Counted from the stretch's first letter, positions 7,741 through 16,404 are shown. The stretch is 64,000 nt of DNA from Nocardioides sp. HDW12B (GCF_011299595.1 NZ_CP049867.1:3968001-4032000), one strand, 5' to 3'. Notes: a model not told the origin generated them from the letters alone. Program-made: numbers and translations.

Positions 7741-8356
7741 CCCCGGCCGTGGAGGCACGCCCCGGCGACGAGACGCTCGTCGGCCGGGCGACCTCGGCGT
7801 TCACCCGGTTCCGGACCGGGGAGCGCGAGGCCTTCGACGACCTGGTCGGCGTGCTCACCCCGCTGATGTGGCGCACGGCGCGCGGCGCCGGGCTCGACCC
7901 CACCACGGCCGAGGACGTCGTGCAGACGGTCTGGATGGTGCTGCTGCGCAGCGCCGACACCATCCGCGAGGACCGGACCGTGGTCAAGTGGGTGCTGACC
8001 TCGACCCGCCGGGAGGCCTGGCGGGTGTCGCGGCGCACCCGCACCGACGGCCAGCACACGGCCGCGGTCTTCGGGGTCGACGCCGAGGAGGTCATGGACC
8101 TGCCCCCGGCCCCACGCCGGACGACCAGGTCTTCGCCGACGACCGGCAGCGGATGCTGTGGGAGCACGTGCAGGCCCTGCCCGAACGCTGCCGTCAGCTC
8201 GTCGGGGTGATCGCCTTCGCCGACCGTCCCGACTACGCCCACCTGGCCGAGTCGCTGGGCATGCCGGTGGGCTCGATCGGCCCGACCCGCGGCCGCTGCC
8301 TGGCCAAGCTCAAGGACCTGCTCGCACACGACCCACGATGGGAGGGAGAACGGTGA
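7737..8356 (+). pseudogene. ECF-type sigma-70 factor, split by an apparent one-base frameshift
   Basis: Starts at the GTG of the GTGA overlap with the peptidase stop. Region 2 is clear (FRTGEREAFDDLV, DPTTAEDVVQTVWMVLL, VVKWVLTSTRREAWRVSRR). The frame then breaks near 8110: region 4 (LPERCRQLVGVIAFADRPDY, then LAESLGMPVGSIGPTRGRCL) continues one frame away to a TGA at 8354-8356. Adding one C to the run at 8110-8113 restores a continuous 206-residue protein. So this is either a sequencing or assembly indel, a real inactivation, or recoding; no canonical X-XXY-YYZ slippery site lies at the junction. The family recruits RNA polymerase to a small regulon. The next gene begins on the stop codon (TGATG), a position where anti-sigma factors often sit. 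Confidence 0.75.
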
Positions 8357-8883
8357 TGACCGACGACGACTTCGCCTCGGGCCTCAGCCCCGAGCTGACC
8401 CGTGCCGCCGCCGAACCCCTGGACGAGACCGACCTGGCGCTGCTCACCGAGGTGGCGGCGCTGCTGGAGACCGTCGACCCCGTGCCCGAGGACCTCGTCG
8501 AGCGGGTCTCGTTCTCGCTGGCGCTCGACGAGGTGTACGCCGAGGTGGCCGCCATCACGCGGGTGCCCGACGACGCGCTCGCCGTGCGAAGCGACCCGGC
8601 CGCCGGCATGCGCACCGAGACGCTGACGTTCTCGGCCAAGCGGCTGACCGCCATGGTGACCGTGTCGCGGGCCGGCCCCGACGAGGTGCGCCTCGACGGG
8701 TGGATCGCCCCGGCGCGTGCCGCGCGCGTCGTGCTCCGCATGCAGGAGGGCACGCAGGAGGTCCACGCCGACGCCTCCGGACGGTTCGTCCTGGAGGGCG
8801 TTCCCGAGGGGTTCGCACAGCTCACCATCCACCCGGACGACGACCCCGACGGCACCGTCGTCACCCCGTTGTTCCAGCTCTGA
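8356..8883 (+). CDS. Soluble 175-residue protein, candidate anti-sigma or adaptor
   Basis: ATG overlaps the sigma factor stop (TGATG), with GGAGGGAGAACGG upstream. Residues 1-70 are acidic and helical (DETDLALLTEVAALLETVD, EDLVERVSFSLALDEVYAEV), similar in feel to the helical sigma-binding segment of anti-sigma factors, but without the HxxxCxxC zinc motif or a membrane helix. Residues 80-175 alternate strands (TLTFSAKRLTAMVTVS, VRLDGWIAPARAARVVL, SGRFVLEGVPEGFAQLTI), like a small carboxypeptidase-regulatory or transthyretin-like domain. I do not recognise the family by name. Position directly between a sigma factor and a CHAT protease makes it the obvious candidate for a sigma-holding protein that is cleaved; that role is inference. 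Confidence 0.7.
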   Translation: MTDDDFASGLSPELTRAAAEPLDETDLALLTEVAALLETVDPVPEDLVERVSFSLALDEVYAEVAAITRVPDDALAVRSDPAAGMRTETLTFSAKRLTAMVTVSRAGPDEVRLDGWIAPARAARVVLRMQEGTQEVHADASGRFVLEGVPEGFAQLTIHPDDDPDGTVVTPLFQL

Positions 8884-8917
8884 ACCCGGGTCCCCGGCGC
8901 CCGGCGACCGGGAACGG

Positions 8918-11539
8918 GTGAGCAGTAGAGTGCGGCCGGTGGGCGGGTCTGCGCTGCTCGAGACGCTCCGGGCCGAGGTCGACGCCGCCCGCGAGCTGTT
9001 CCAGCACGGACGCCCCGCCGACTCCCTCGCTGCGCTCGGTGAGCTGCGGGCCCGCCTCGAGCGCGAGGTCCCGTCCGGCTCCGAGCGCCAGCTGCTGCTG
9101 GCGCAGGTGCTCGTCAGCCTCGCGTCGGCGTCGTTCGAGGTCAGCGGCGACCTCGGGCGCGCGACCGCGCTGCTGGACCGCGCCGAGTCGGTGGCGGGCG
9201 CCGTCGACGAGGGCGCCGGCCGCGACCGGCTGCTCGTCGCCCTCCGTGGTCAGCTGGGCCTCCTGCTGCTGCGCAACGGACGCAACGAGGAGGCCCTGAC
9301 CGCCCTGGACCGGGCGGCCGGCATGCTCGAGGGGGCCGACGCCAAGGACCAGGAGACGATCCTGGTCAACCGGGGCGTGCTGCACCTCGAGCGGGGGGAT
9401 CTCGACGCCGCGCGCCTGGACTTCGAGGCCTGCCTGGCGATCGCCGAGCGCACGGGGGACGAGGTGGGGGTCTCGACGGCACGGCACAACCTCGGGTGGA
9501 CGGAGTTCCGCCTTGGGCGGCTGCCACGCGCGCTGACCCTGATGGGCGAGGCGGCGGCGCAGCACCCGATCGCGCGGCTGGACCGGGCCCGGGTGCTCCG
9601 CGAGGCGGGCCTGCTGACGGAGGCCGACGAGCTCCTGGAGGAGGTCGCCGAGGACTTCCGGCACGCCGGGCTGGGGCAGGACCTGGGCGAGACCGAGCTG
9701 GTGCGAGCGGAGTGCCTGCTCCTCACCGGGGACCTGGCCGCCGCCCGCGACCTCGCCCGCTCGGCGCGGGGCCGCTTCGTCCGTCGGGGGAACCGGACCT
9801 GGCAGCGTCGCGCGGAGCTGCTCCTGCTGCGGTGCCGGCGCTCGGCCATCGAGGCGCGCACCGCCCAGGGGGCCTCGGAGCCGGCGCGCCGGGCGGCGCT
9901 GCGCCGGTTGGCGGTGGCGGCGCAGACCTTCGCGGACCGGTGCCGGGTCGAGGGTCGCCGCGACCTCGCGCGGCAGGCCGTCCTCATCTCGCGGGAGGCC
10001 TCCCTGCGGGCCCAGCTGTCGGGTCGCGCCGGGGGAGGGCCTGCCCTCGCGGGCGCACGGCCCGCACCGCTGCGCCGGCGCGATCCCCTGGTCGTCCGTC
10101 TGCTCACCCGCGAGGTGCGGTCGCTGGCGGCCGAGATCGGAGGGGACCGCCGGCGGGCGAAGGTCGAGGTGCGGCGGGGACTGGCCGAGCTCGGTGGCTA
10201 CCAGCAGACGTTCGGCTCGCTCGACCTGCGGACCGCCAGCGCCGTGCACGGGTCGGCCCTGGCGCGGCTCGGCCTCGAGCTGGTGCTGCGCGACGGCTCC
10301 GCGGCGGAGGTGCTGACCTTCGTCGAGCGTGCCCGCGCGGTGTCGACCCGGCTGCCGCAGGTGCGCCCACCCGGCGACCCGGCGACCGCCGCGCTGGTGG
10401 CCCGCCTGCGCGCCGTGGACGAGGAGGCGCGCTCCCTCGAGGGTGATCCGACGGGGCTCGAGACGGCGCGAGGGCTGCGTCGCGAGGCGGCCCGGCTGCA
10501 GCACGAGATCCGCGGGCGTGCCTGGGAGCTGGAGGGAGGCCAGGGAGCCGCCGACGCCCCTCCGCGGGTGCGGCGGCTGGCCGCGGCCGCCGAGGCCGAC
10601 GGCTCGGTCGTGGTCAGCTTCGCCCGGCACCGCAGCAGCTGGGTCGCCGTCCACCTCGACGGCCGTCGGGCGGTGCTGACGCGCCTGGGCCCCGTGGCGG
10701 AGGTGGCTGCCCTGGTCGCGCGCGTGCGGGCCGACCTGGACGCCGCCGCCTCCCCCGCGCTGCCCCCGCTCCTGGCCCGTGCGGTCCACGACAGCCTGGC
10801 CGCCGGCCTGGCCCGTCTCGACGCGCTGCTGCTCGCACCCCTCGACCTGACCGGGCGCCGCCTGGTCCTCTCCTGCAGCGGCGACCTCATGCTGCTGCCG
10901 TGGGGGCTGCTCCCCAGCCGCACGGGTACGGCGACCTCGGTGACCCCGAGCGCGGCGGCGTGGCTGCGCGCCCGGGAGGGCCGACGTCCCTCCCGGCCAC
11001 GGGTGGTCGCCGTGGCCGGGCCCGGGCTCCGCCTCGCCGAGGCCGAGGTCGCGGAGGTGGTGGGCCGCTGGGAGGGCTCCCGGGCGCTGCTCGGCCCCGA
11101 CGCGACGTCGCAGCGCGTGCGCCAGGCCCTCGTCGAGGGCGACCTGGTGCACGTCAGTGCACACGGCCGGCACCGCTCCGACAGCCCGCTGTTCTCGTCG
11201 GTCCGGCTCCACGACGGGTCGCTCTACGCCCACGAGATCGACCCCGGGGCCGGGCTCGCGGGCTGTGTCGTGCTCTCTGCGTGCGACGCCGGGCTCGCCA
11301 CCACGCGTCCCGGGGAGGAGATGCTGGGGCTGGCCCAGGTGCTGCTGCACCTGGGGTCGCGGAGCGTCGTGGCGGCTGTGGCGCGGGTGAACGACGAGGT
11401 GAGCGCGGGGGTGATGGCCGACCTGCACGCGCGGCTGGCCCAAGGAAAAGACGTGTCCACCTCGCTTGCGGAGGCTCAACGTGAGAGTCTGGACCGTCGC
11501 TCACCGGCTGCGTTCGTCAGCTACGGCGCGGCCTGGTGA
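8918..11539 (+). CDS. TPR-CHAT caspase-like protease
   Basis: An 873-residue cytosolic protein. Residues about 10-430 are helical repeats of TPR type (LLLAQVLVSLASASFEV, ILVNRGVLHLERGDLDAARL, STARHNLGWTEFRLGRLPRA). The C-terminal third is a CHAT domain (caspase HetF associated with TPRs) with catalytic His749 (HVSAHGRHR) and Cys789 (VVLSACDAGLATTRPGEE) and the terminal SYGAAW. CHAT proteins are clan CD cysteine proteases, the clan of caspases, separase and Csx29. TPRs usually sense a ligand or partner and release activity. Start is uncertain: GTGs at 8918, 8930 and 8939 are in frame; 8918 is used. It lies 34 bases after the 175-residue protein and should be in the same operon. Confidence 0.85.
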   Translation: MSSRVRPVGGSALLETLRAEVDAARELFQHGRPADSLAALGELRARLEREVPSGSERQLLLAQVLVSLASASFEVSGDLGRATALLDRAESVAGAVDEGAGRDRLLVALRGQLGLLLLRNGRNEEALTALDRAAGMLEGADAKDQETILVNRGVLHLERGDLDAARLDFEACLAIAERTGDEVGVSTARHNLGWTEFRLGRLPRALTLMGEAAAQHPIARLDRARVLREAGLLTEADELLEEVAEDFRHAGLGQDLGETELVRAECLLLTGDLAAARDLARSARGRFVRRGNRTWQRRAELLLLRCRRSAIEARTAQGASEPARRAALRRLAVAAQTFADRCRVEGRRDLARQAVLISREASLRAQLSGRAGGGPALAGARPAPLRRRDPLVVRLLTREVRSLAAEIGGDRRRAKVEVRRGLAELGGYQQTFGSLDLRTASAVHGSALARLGLELVLRDGSAAEVLTFVERARAVSTRLPQVRPPGDPATAALVARLRAVDEEARSLEGDPTGLETARGLRREAARLQHEIRGRAWELEGGQGAADAPPRVRRLAAAAEADGSVVVSFARHRSSWVAVHLDGRRAVLTRLGPVAEVAALVARVRADLDAAASPALPPLLARAVHDSLAAGLARLDALLLAPLDLTGRRLVLSCSGDLMLLPWGLLPSRTGTATSVTPSAAAWLRAREGRRPSRPRVVAVAGPGLRLAEAEVAEVVGRWEGSRALLGPDATSQRVRQALVEGDLVHVSAHGRHRSDSPLFSSVRLHDGSLYAHEIDPGAGLAGCVVLSACDAGLATTRPGEEMLGLAQVLLHLGSRSVVAAVARVNDEVSAGVMADLHARLAQGKDVSTSLAEAQRESLDRRSPAAFVSYGAAW

Positions 11540-11732
11540 CTTCCGGGCCCGGACGACCCTTCTCCGGTCCGGACTAGCACGTCCGGGTGTCGCGCGTGGG
11601 CTTTTGGTCCACTTCTGCACGATCTTGCAATGCATTTTCACGCGTCGCTGTTCAGTGGCTCGCAGCCTCTCGGCGTGGCCAGAATAGATGCAGGCCGACA
11701 GCCTCACGCACCCACAGATCGAAGGACCCCCC
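11540..11732 (+). promoter_or_regulatory. Low-GC leader region before the exported peptide gene
   Basis: This gap starts with the palindrome TCCGGGCCCGGA (11542-11553) and a second GC-rich dyad that may end the upstream operon, then drops in G+C (TTGCAATGCATTTTCACG). AGAATA about 40 bases before the peptide ATG could be part of a -10 element. A separate promoter for the peptide gene is therefore likely, but the exact elements are not certain. Confidence 0.4.
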
Positions 11733-11876
11733 ATGAACAACCGCACCGCTTCGAAATGGTTCGCCGCCTGCGTCGCCGCTCTCTCGCTGAGCATGGTCAC
11801 CTCGGTGTCCGCCGCCGACGCCAAGCCCGACGACTCCATCTCGGTCAAGCGGGACAGCGGCTGGAACCGCCCCTGA
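11733..11876 (+). CDS. Small exported peptide, candidate signalling peptide
   Basis: A 47-residue product. Residues 1-29 are a signal peptide (MNNRTASKWF, hydrophobic AACVAALSLSMV, small-residue end SVSAADA). Cleavage after ADA would leave the 17-mer KPDDSISVKRDSGWNRP, a hydrophilic peptide with two aromatic-free halves and a Trp near the end. There is no Cys and no downstream modification gene. Short exported peptides with this build act as pheromones or wall-bound factors in other Gram-positive bacteria, but I recognise no family. The upstream ORF extension from 11688 lacks a ribosome-binding site. A strong terminator follows, then a convergent LuxR-type regulator. Confidence 0.6.
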   Translation: MNNRTASKWFAACVAALSLSMVTSVSAADAKPDDSISVKRDSGWNRP

Positions 11877-12005
11877 CGCACCACCCCGATCCGGGTCGCT
11901 GACACCCCCACCCCACCCCACCCCTTCAGCGACCTGAGAGTGAGACGGATCCGACGTCGCCCCCCGAATGTCGGACACAGCCCACCCCGGCCTGTCTCAG
12001 TCGTT

Positions 12006-12043
12006 CGAGAGAGGCAGCAACCTTCAGGTTGCTGCCTCTCTCG
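12006..12043 (+). terminator. Strong intrinsic terminator between peptide and regulator genes
   Basis: A perfect 17-bp stem (12006-12022 with 12027-12043) and TTCA loop, followed by GCGTTTT. The stem plus T-run is a textbook terminator for the peptide gene; the symmetrical stem may also end the convergent regulator transcript. Confidence 0.85.
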
Positions 12044-12098
12044 GCGTTTTGGGGTCGCCCGCACGGGCCGGATCGCGCCGGGTCCCGGACGGGACGGG

Positions 12099-13226
12099 TC
12101 AGTCGCTCGCCGGTGCGGCCGAGCGGGACATCGCCCACCCCAGCTGGAAGCGCGTCTCGACGCCGTACTCCTCCTTGAGCATGGAGATGTACGACGCGTA
12201 GGTGCGCACGCTGACGCCCAGGCGCTTGGCGCTGGCCGCGTCGCTGTGGCCCTCCACCAGCATCCGCAGGGTCATGCTGCGTACTTCTGCAGCGACGTTG
12301 CGCGCGGCGGCCATGGTGTCGACCGTGAAGGGCATCGCGCGCTCCCAGGCCCGGTCGAAGAGGTCGAGCAGGAAGGCCAGGATCGACTTCTCGTGGATGG
12401 CCACCGCGACCTCGTGGCTCTCCGTGGCGGGAATGAGGGCGGTGTGACGGTCGAAGACCAGCATCCGCTTGAAGAACTCGTCGGAGGTCCGCACCTCGGC
12501 GCCGAGGGACGAGACCTCGGCGACGTACTCCCGGGTGGCAGCCGACTGGCGCGCGGAGTGCTGGTAGATGGTGCGGATCGAGACCCCGCGCCGCAGGGCC
12601 TGCATGTCACGCGGCTCCGCCTCGGCCAGCGTCACCGCGGGCCGGCGGCCGTAGGGCTGCGCGGTGAGCATCTCGACGCGCAGGTTGGTGACCTGCGTGT
12701 CGATGAAGCGGTTGATGGCGTCGATGCCGCGGATCTCGGTGCTCGCGCGCTTGAGGTTGATCGGGGAGCTGCGGTAGAGCGAGGCCAGCTCCTCGAAGGT
12801 GCTGTTCCAGCGCGCCGACTCCGCGATCAGCTCGGACGCGTGCTGGGCCAGGGGTGCCACGAGCAGGTCGCTGGCCGCGCTCGGGTCGACGGGGTGGTAG
12901 CGCTCCGCCTGGGAGTCGAAGGTCAGCAGACCGAGGTCGACCAGCAGCAGCAGAGCGCTGCGTCGTGTCGAGCCCGGGAGGAAGTCTCGGTCGGCGGCGT
13001 CGATCCAGCCCTGCGTGACGGCGACCTCGTAGACCTCGGCGCCCAGCTCGCGCACCACCTCGTGGTCGGCGCGCGAGGGCACCCGCAAGGCGGGCGCGAC
13101 GTCGGGACCGGCGACGGGGCCGGCTGCGGGGCCCACGCCGGGGCCCGCGCTGGGGGAGGGGCCTCCCGCCTCGGACGCCGCAGACATGGGCCCCATGATG
13201 CCGGATCCCGACCCCGGACCGGACAT
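12099..13226 (-). CDS. LuxR-type HTH regulator with TrmB-like sensor region
   Basis: A protein of up to 375 residues; in-frame Mets at 13226, 13196 and 13187 are all possible starts and the first 45 residues are low-complexity Gly/Pro/Ala. A winged-helix-like region around 50-110 (HEVVRELGAEVYEVAVTQGW, RRSALLLLVDLGLL) and a central sensor region (INRFIDTQVTNLRVEML, MQALRRGVSIRTIYQHSA) precede a C-terminal LuxR HTH (MTLRMLVEGHSDAASAKRLG followed by VSVRTYASYISML). This architecture is common in actinobacterial one-component regulators. It converges on the exported peptide gene, a pairing that may be functional. No phosphoacceptor domain is present. Confidence 0.8.
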   Translation of the reverse strand: MSGPGSGSGIMGPMSAASEAGGPSPSAGPGVGPAAGPVAGPDVAPALRVPSRADHEVVRELGAEVYEVAVTQGWIDAADRDFLPGSTRRSALLLLVDLGLLTFDSQAERYHPVDPSAASDLLVAPLAQHASELIAESARWNSTFEELASLYRSSPINLKRASTEIRGIDAINRFIDTQVTNLRVEMLTAQPYGRRPAVTLAEAEPRDMQALRRGVSIRTIYQHSARQSAATREYVAEVSSLGAEVRTSDEFFKRMLVFDRHTALIPATESHEVAVAIHEKSILAFLLDLFDRAWERAMPFTVDTMAAARNVAAEVRSMTLRMLVEGHSDAASAKRLGVSVRTYASYISMLKEEYGVETRFQLGWAMSRSAAPASD

Positions 13227-13286
13227 TTCGCCTCAACCCGTCGCCTCGCTCCGTTGCCGCCACCCTCGCTGCCCCCGAAAATCACG

Positions 13287-13338
13287 ACGGACGTCATGGG
13301 TCCTGGTCGCGTGAGCGGTCAGTTCCCATGACGTCCGT
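13287..13338. promoter_or_regulatory. 14-bp inverted repeat around GACGTC between pckG and the regulator
   Basis: Arms ACGGACGTCATGGG (13287-13300) and CCCATGACGTCCGT (13325-13338) are perfect inverted copies 24 bases apart. They lie downstream of pckG and upstream of the LuxR-type gene on the same strand. This could be a terminator for pckG with a large loop, or paired operator sites for the regulator. Confidence 0.45.
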
Positions 13339-13389
13339 GGGTCGTGCGGGTCGTGCAGGTGGCGCGCGGTACGGCGAGCGCGGGTGGCG

Positions 13390-15201
13390 TCAGGCGCCGA
13401 GGCGGGCCTTCAGGCCGTCCAGCTCGGTCCACAGCGTGGCCGGCAGGTTGTCGCCGAACTTCTCGAACCACTCGGTGATCTGCGGGATCTCGGCCTTCCA
13501 CTCCTCGACGTCGACGCGGAGCGCCTCGGCGAGGTCGGCCTCGCTCATGTCGAGGCCCGCGGTGTCGAGCGACTCCGGGGTGGGGACGTGGCCGATGGGG
13601 GTCTCGACCGCCTCGGCCTGGCCGTCGATGCGCTCCACGACCCACTTGAGGACGCGGCTGTTCTCGCCGAAGCCCGGCCAGAGGAAGCCGCCGTCGGCGT
13701 CACGACGGAACCAGTTGACGTAGAAGATGCGCGGCATCTTCGAGGCGTCGTTCTCCTTGCCCATCGTGATCCAGTGGTTGAAGTAGTCGCCGGCGTTGTA
13801 GCCGATGAACGGCAGCATCGCCATCGGGTCGCGGCGCACGACGCCGACCGCGCCGGTGGCGGCGGCGGTCGTCTCCGACGACAGGGTGGCGCCCATGAAC
13901 GTGCCGTGGGTCCAGTCGCGGGCCTCGGTCACCAGCGGGACGGTGGTCTTGCGGCGCCCGCCGAACAGGATCGCGTCGATCGGGACGCCGTTCGGGTCGT
14001 CGTACTCGTCGGCGAGGATCGGGCACTGCTTGATCGGCGTGCAGTAGCGGCTGTTCGGGTGGCTGGACAGCTCCTCGGAGTCCGGCGTCCAGTCCTCGCC
14101 CTTCCAGGAGGTGGCGTGGTCGGGCGTGCCCTCCATGCCCTCCCACCAGATGTCGCCGTCGTCGGTGAGCGCGACGTTGGTGAACACCGAGTTGCCCTGG
14201 TTGATGGTGCGCATCGCGTTGGGGTTGGTGTGCTCGTTGGTGCCGGGGGCCACGCCGAACAGGCCGAACTCGGGGTTGACGGCGTACAGGCGACCGTCGT
14301 CACCGATGCGCATCCACGCGATGTCGTCGCCGAGGGTCTCGACCTTCCAGCCCTCGATGGTGGGGGCCAGCATGGCGAGGTTGGTCTTGCCGCAGGCGCT
14401 GGGGAAGGCGGCCGCGATGTACTTCTTGACGCCCTCGGGGCTGGTGAGCTTGAGGATGAGCATGTGCTCGGCCATCCAGCCCTCGTCGCGGGCCATGACG
14501 CTGGCGATGCGCAGGGCGTAGCACTTCTTGCCCAGCAGGGCGTTGCCGCCGTAGCCGGAGCCGAAGGACCAGATCATGCGCTCGTCGGGGAACTGCACGA
14601 TGTACTTCGTGTCGTTGCAGGGCCACTTCACGTCGTCCTGGCCGGGCTCGAGCGGCATGCCGACCGAGTGCAGGGCGGGCACGTAGGAGGCCTGGGTCTC
14701 CTCCATCTTCGCCAGCACGTCGGAGCCCATGCGGGCCATGACGCGCATGCTCGCCACGACGTACGCCGAGTCGGTGATCTCCACGCCGAACATGGGGCTG
14801 TCGGCGTCGAGGTGACCCATGCAGAAGGGCACGACGTACATCGTGCGGCCCTTCATGCAGCCCCGGTAGAGGTCGGTCATGAGGGCCTTCATCTCGCCCG
14901 GGTCCATCCAGTTGTTGGTGGGCCCGCAGTCCTTCTCGTCGACCGAGCAGATGTAGGTGCGGTCCTCGACCCGGGCCACGTCGGTGGGGTCGGAGGCGGC
15001 GTAGAAGGAGTTGGGCTTCTTCTCCTCGTTGAGGCGGGTGAAGGTGCCGGTGCTGACCAGGAAGTCGGTCAGCTCGGTCCACTCCTCGTCGGAGCCGGTG
15101 CACCAGTGCACCCGGTCCGGGGTGGTGAGCTCGGCGATCTCCTCGACCCAGCGCAGGATGCCCTCGTGGGTGGTCGGTCGTTCGGTCGTCTCGGTAGTCA
15201 T
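13390..15201 (-). CDS. pckG: Phosphoenolpyruvate carboxykinase (GTP)
   Basis: A 603-residue protein, the usual length for GTP-type PEPCK. It converts oxaloacetate plus GTP to PEP, CO2 and GDP at the entry to gluconeogenesis. Visible family features are the P-loop [16 protein letters not shown] near 280, the metal and substrate-binding segment LGDDIAWM and [27 protein letters not shown], and the C-terminal nucleotide region [20 protein letters not shown]. The ATG at 15201 gives [14 protein letters not shown]. It is monocistronic, with a 353-base upstream gap that has room for regulation. Confidence 0.97.
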   Translation of the reverse strand: MTTETTERPTTHEGILRWVEEIAELTTPDRVHWCTGSDEEWTELTDFLVSTGTFTRLNEEKKPNSFYAASDPTDVARVEDRTYICSVDEKDCGPTNNWMDPGEMKALMTDLYRGCMKGRTMYVVPFCMGHLDADSPMFGVEITDSAYVVASMRVMARMGSDVLAKMEETQASYVPALHSVGMPLEPGQDDVKWPCNDTKYIVQFPDERMIWSFGSGYGGNALLGKKCYALRIASVMARDEGWMAEHMLILKLTSPEGVKKYIAAAFPSACGKTNLAMLAPTIEGWKVETLGDDIAWMRIGDDGRLYAVNPEFGLFGVAPGTNEHTNPNAMRTINQGNSVFTNVALTDDGDIWWEGMEGTPDHATSWKGEDWTPDSEELSSHPNSRYCTPIKQCPILADEYDDPNGVPIDAILFGGRRKTTVPLVTEARDWTHGTFMGATLSSETTAAATGAVGVVRRDPMAMLPFIGYNAGDYFNHWITMGKENDASKMPRIFYVNWFRRDADGGFLWPGFGENSRVLKWVVERIDGQAEAVETPIGHVPTPESLDTAGLDMSEADLAEALRVDVEEWKAEIPQITEWFEKFGDNLPATLWTELDGLKARLGA

Positions 15202-15554
15202 CTACCGTCCCCTTCGCGCAGTTCCCCCATCCGGGTCAGCTGCGGTCCCGGATGAGCGTGGGTGACCCCACGGATGAGTGTCGCCATTCCCGCACCGTTG
15301 CGGCCCGCGGCCGACTCGCAGCGAGGGCGACCGGCAGGTTGGTCGAAAAGTACCGTCGCGTCCCCGCGCTATCCATTGGACCGTTCCAACATGCGCGCCG
15401 CGCTGCCCGACCCCCTCCTCAGGGGTGTGATGCGCCACGTTTCCCGTTGCCCCGCTGGTCCCTCGGGTGCATCTCCAGGTCGATGCAACCTTCGGGCCCC
15501 GCCGTGCGTAGGAACCTCGACCGCCCGCGACGCGGGCCGAGGAGAGGAGAGGTC
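15202..15554. other. Divergent intergenic region pckG / secreted protein
   Basis: This 353-base gap is the shared upstream region of pckG (-) and the secreted protein gene (+). The one clear signal is the palindrome TTGGACCGTTCCAA at 15376-15389, a good size for a dimeric regulator. The right end carries GGAGAGGAGAGG before the plus-strand ATG. ORFs crossing it look like shadows. I see no RNA gene. Confidence 0.5.
15376..15389. promoter_or_regulatory. Palindromic operator candidate TTGGACCGTTCCAA
   Basis: Perfect 5-bp arms (TTGGA/TCCAA) with a four-base spacer, in an AT-richer patch of the pckG upstream region, about 175 bases from the pckG start. Regulatory role is inferred from symmetry and location only. 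Confidence 0.35.
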
Positions 15555-16184
15555 ATGACGGCACGCGGGACGAGGGGCACGACGAGGGCGTGGGGCAGGA
15601 CGGCCCGGACGGCGACGGGGGCGGTCACGGCGGTGGCGGCGGCCGCCGCGGTGAGCGTCGGGACGGCGGGCGCCGCGCAGGCGGCGATCGTCGTGGACGT
15701 GGTCGAGACCTTCGCCGTCACGCCGCCGGACCTGGCGTGCACGGCGCCCGACGGGACCGCGTTCACGCTGAGCCGGTCGGTCAGCGGGGAGCAGACCTTC
15801 CGGCTCAAGACCAAGGCGGCCGGAAGCATCGAGACCTTCCTCGAGCTGAGGTACGTCGACCGGCTGACGTGGACCAACACCACGACCGGCATCAGCTTCA
15901 CCGGGGTCCGCGAGGGCCAGGACAAGGACAGTGCCCTGGTCGAGCGTCTCGAGGGCGGGCAGTACGCCGTGCTCACGGCCGCCCAGAGCCGCACCACCTT
16001 CTACGCCCCGGACGGCACCCGGGCCGGGGTGCAGGTCGGGGTCGAGCGCTACCGGACGGTGCTGGACTCGAAGGGCACGGCGGACCCCACCGACGACGAG
16101 TTCGTCGACGGAGTGCTGCTGGTCGGGGCCGGCAACCCCGGCAAGGGCGTCTGCGACTTCGCCGCCGAGCTCACCCTGGGCTGA
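15555..16184 (+). CDS. Secreted protein of unknown function
   Basis: A 209-residue protein with ATG preceded by GGAGAGGAGAGG. Residues 1-45 form a long twin-basic Ala-rich signal peptide (RTARTATGAVTAVAAAAAV, ending AGAAQAA). The mature part is a beta-rich domain with two Cys (LACTAPDGTAFTL, GKGVCDFAAELTLG) near its ends that could form a disulfide, plus TFLELRYVDRLTWTNTTTG. It is freely secreted (no anchor). No family was recognised. It stands alone and is followed by a strong hairpin element. Confidence 0.65.
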   Translation: MTARGTRGTTRAWGRTARTATGAVTAVAAAAAVSVGTAGAAQAAIVVDVVETFAVTPPDLACTAPDGTAFTLSRSVSGEQTFRLKTKAAGSIETFLELRYVDRLTWTNTTTGISFTGVREGQDKDSALVERLEGGQYAVLTAAQSRTTFYAPDGTRAGVQVGVERYRTVLDSKGTADPTDDEFVDGVLLVGAGNPGKGVCDFAAELTLG

Positions 16185-16212
16185 GACCGCCCTCGGGGGA
16201 GCGGTCTCCTCC

Positions 16213-16269
16213 CGGTGCGTGGGGCGAGCACTCCCGCCGAGGCGGGCGCCGTGCTCGTCCCACGCACCG
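16213..16269. repeat. Intergenic hairpin element (GCGTGGG...GCAC stem family)
   Basis: Two 19-base arms (16213-16231, 16251-16269) pair with a single G-T wobble around a 19-base interior that itself folds as CCCGCC-GA-GGCGGG. The core spacing (GCGTGGG, four bases, GCAC, 19 bases, GTGC, four bases, CCCACGC) matches the hairpins at 32.4-33.6 kb, so these look like copies of one intergenic element. Here it also lies where a terminator for the secreted-protein gene would be. Confidence 0.6.
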
Positions 16270-16404
16270 GTCGTGCCTGATGGGCACCCGCCGACGTAGG
16301 CGCCGTGCCCGTCCCGCGCAACCCGCGCCGCCGGTGCGGGGCGTGGTGACGCGCGCCTCTCCGTGACGGTGATCGGGGTTCGTGGCGCTGGGTACGTTCA
16401 GGAC

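Noticed and set aside
5680..7758. A 692-codon minus-strand frame across the S8 peptidase gene
   Set aside because: Contains the reverse of the PITRGH repeats as RVTAGDRVAPGD-like units; the subtilisin triad on the plus strand is decisive.
8095..8120. Programmed -1 frameshifting in the sigma factor
   Set aside because: The zero-frame codons at the join (CTG CCC CCG GCC CCA) do not make a slippery heptamer in which both tRNAs can re-pair, and no downstream stimulator was evident; an indel is simpler.
8861..11479. An 872-codon minus-strand open frame across the TPR-CHAT gene
   Set aside because: The plus-strand frame has TPR and CHAT motifs and GC-rich third positions; the minus frame is Gln/Arg/His-rich low complexity.
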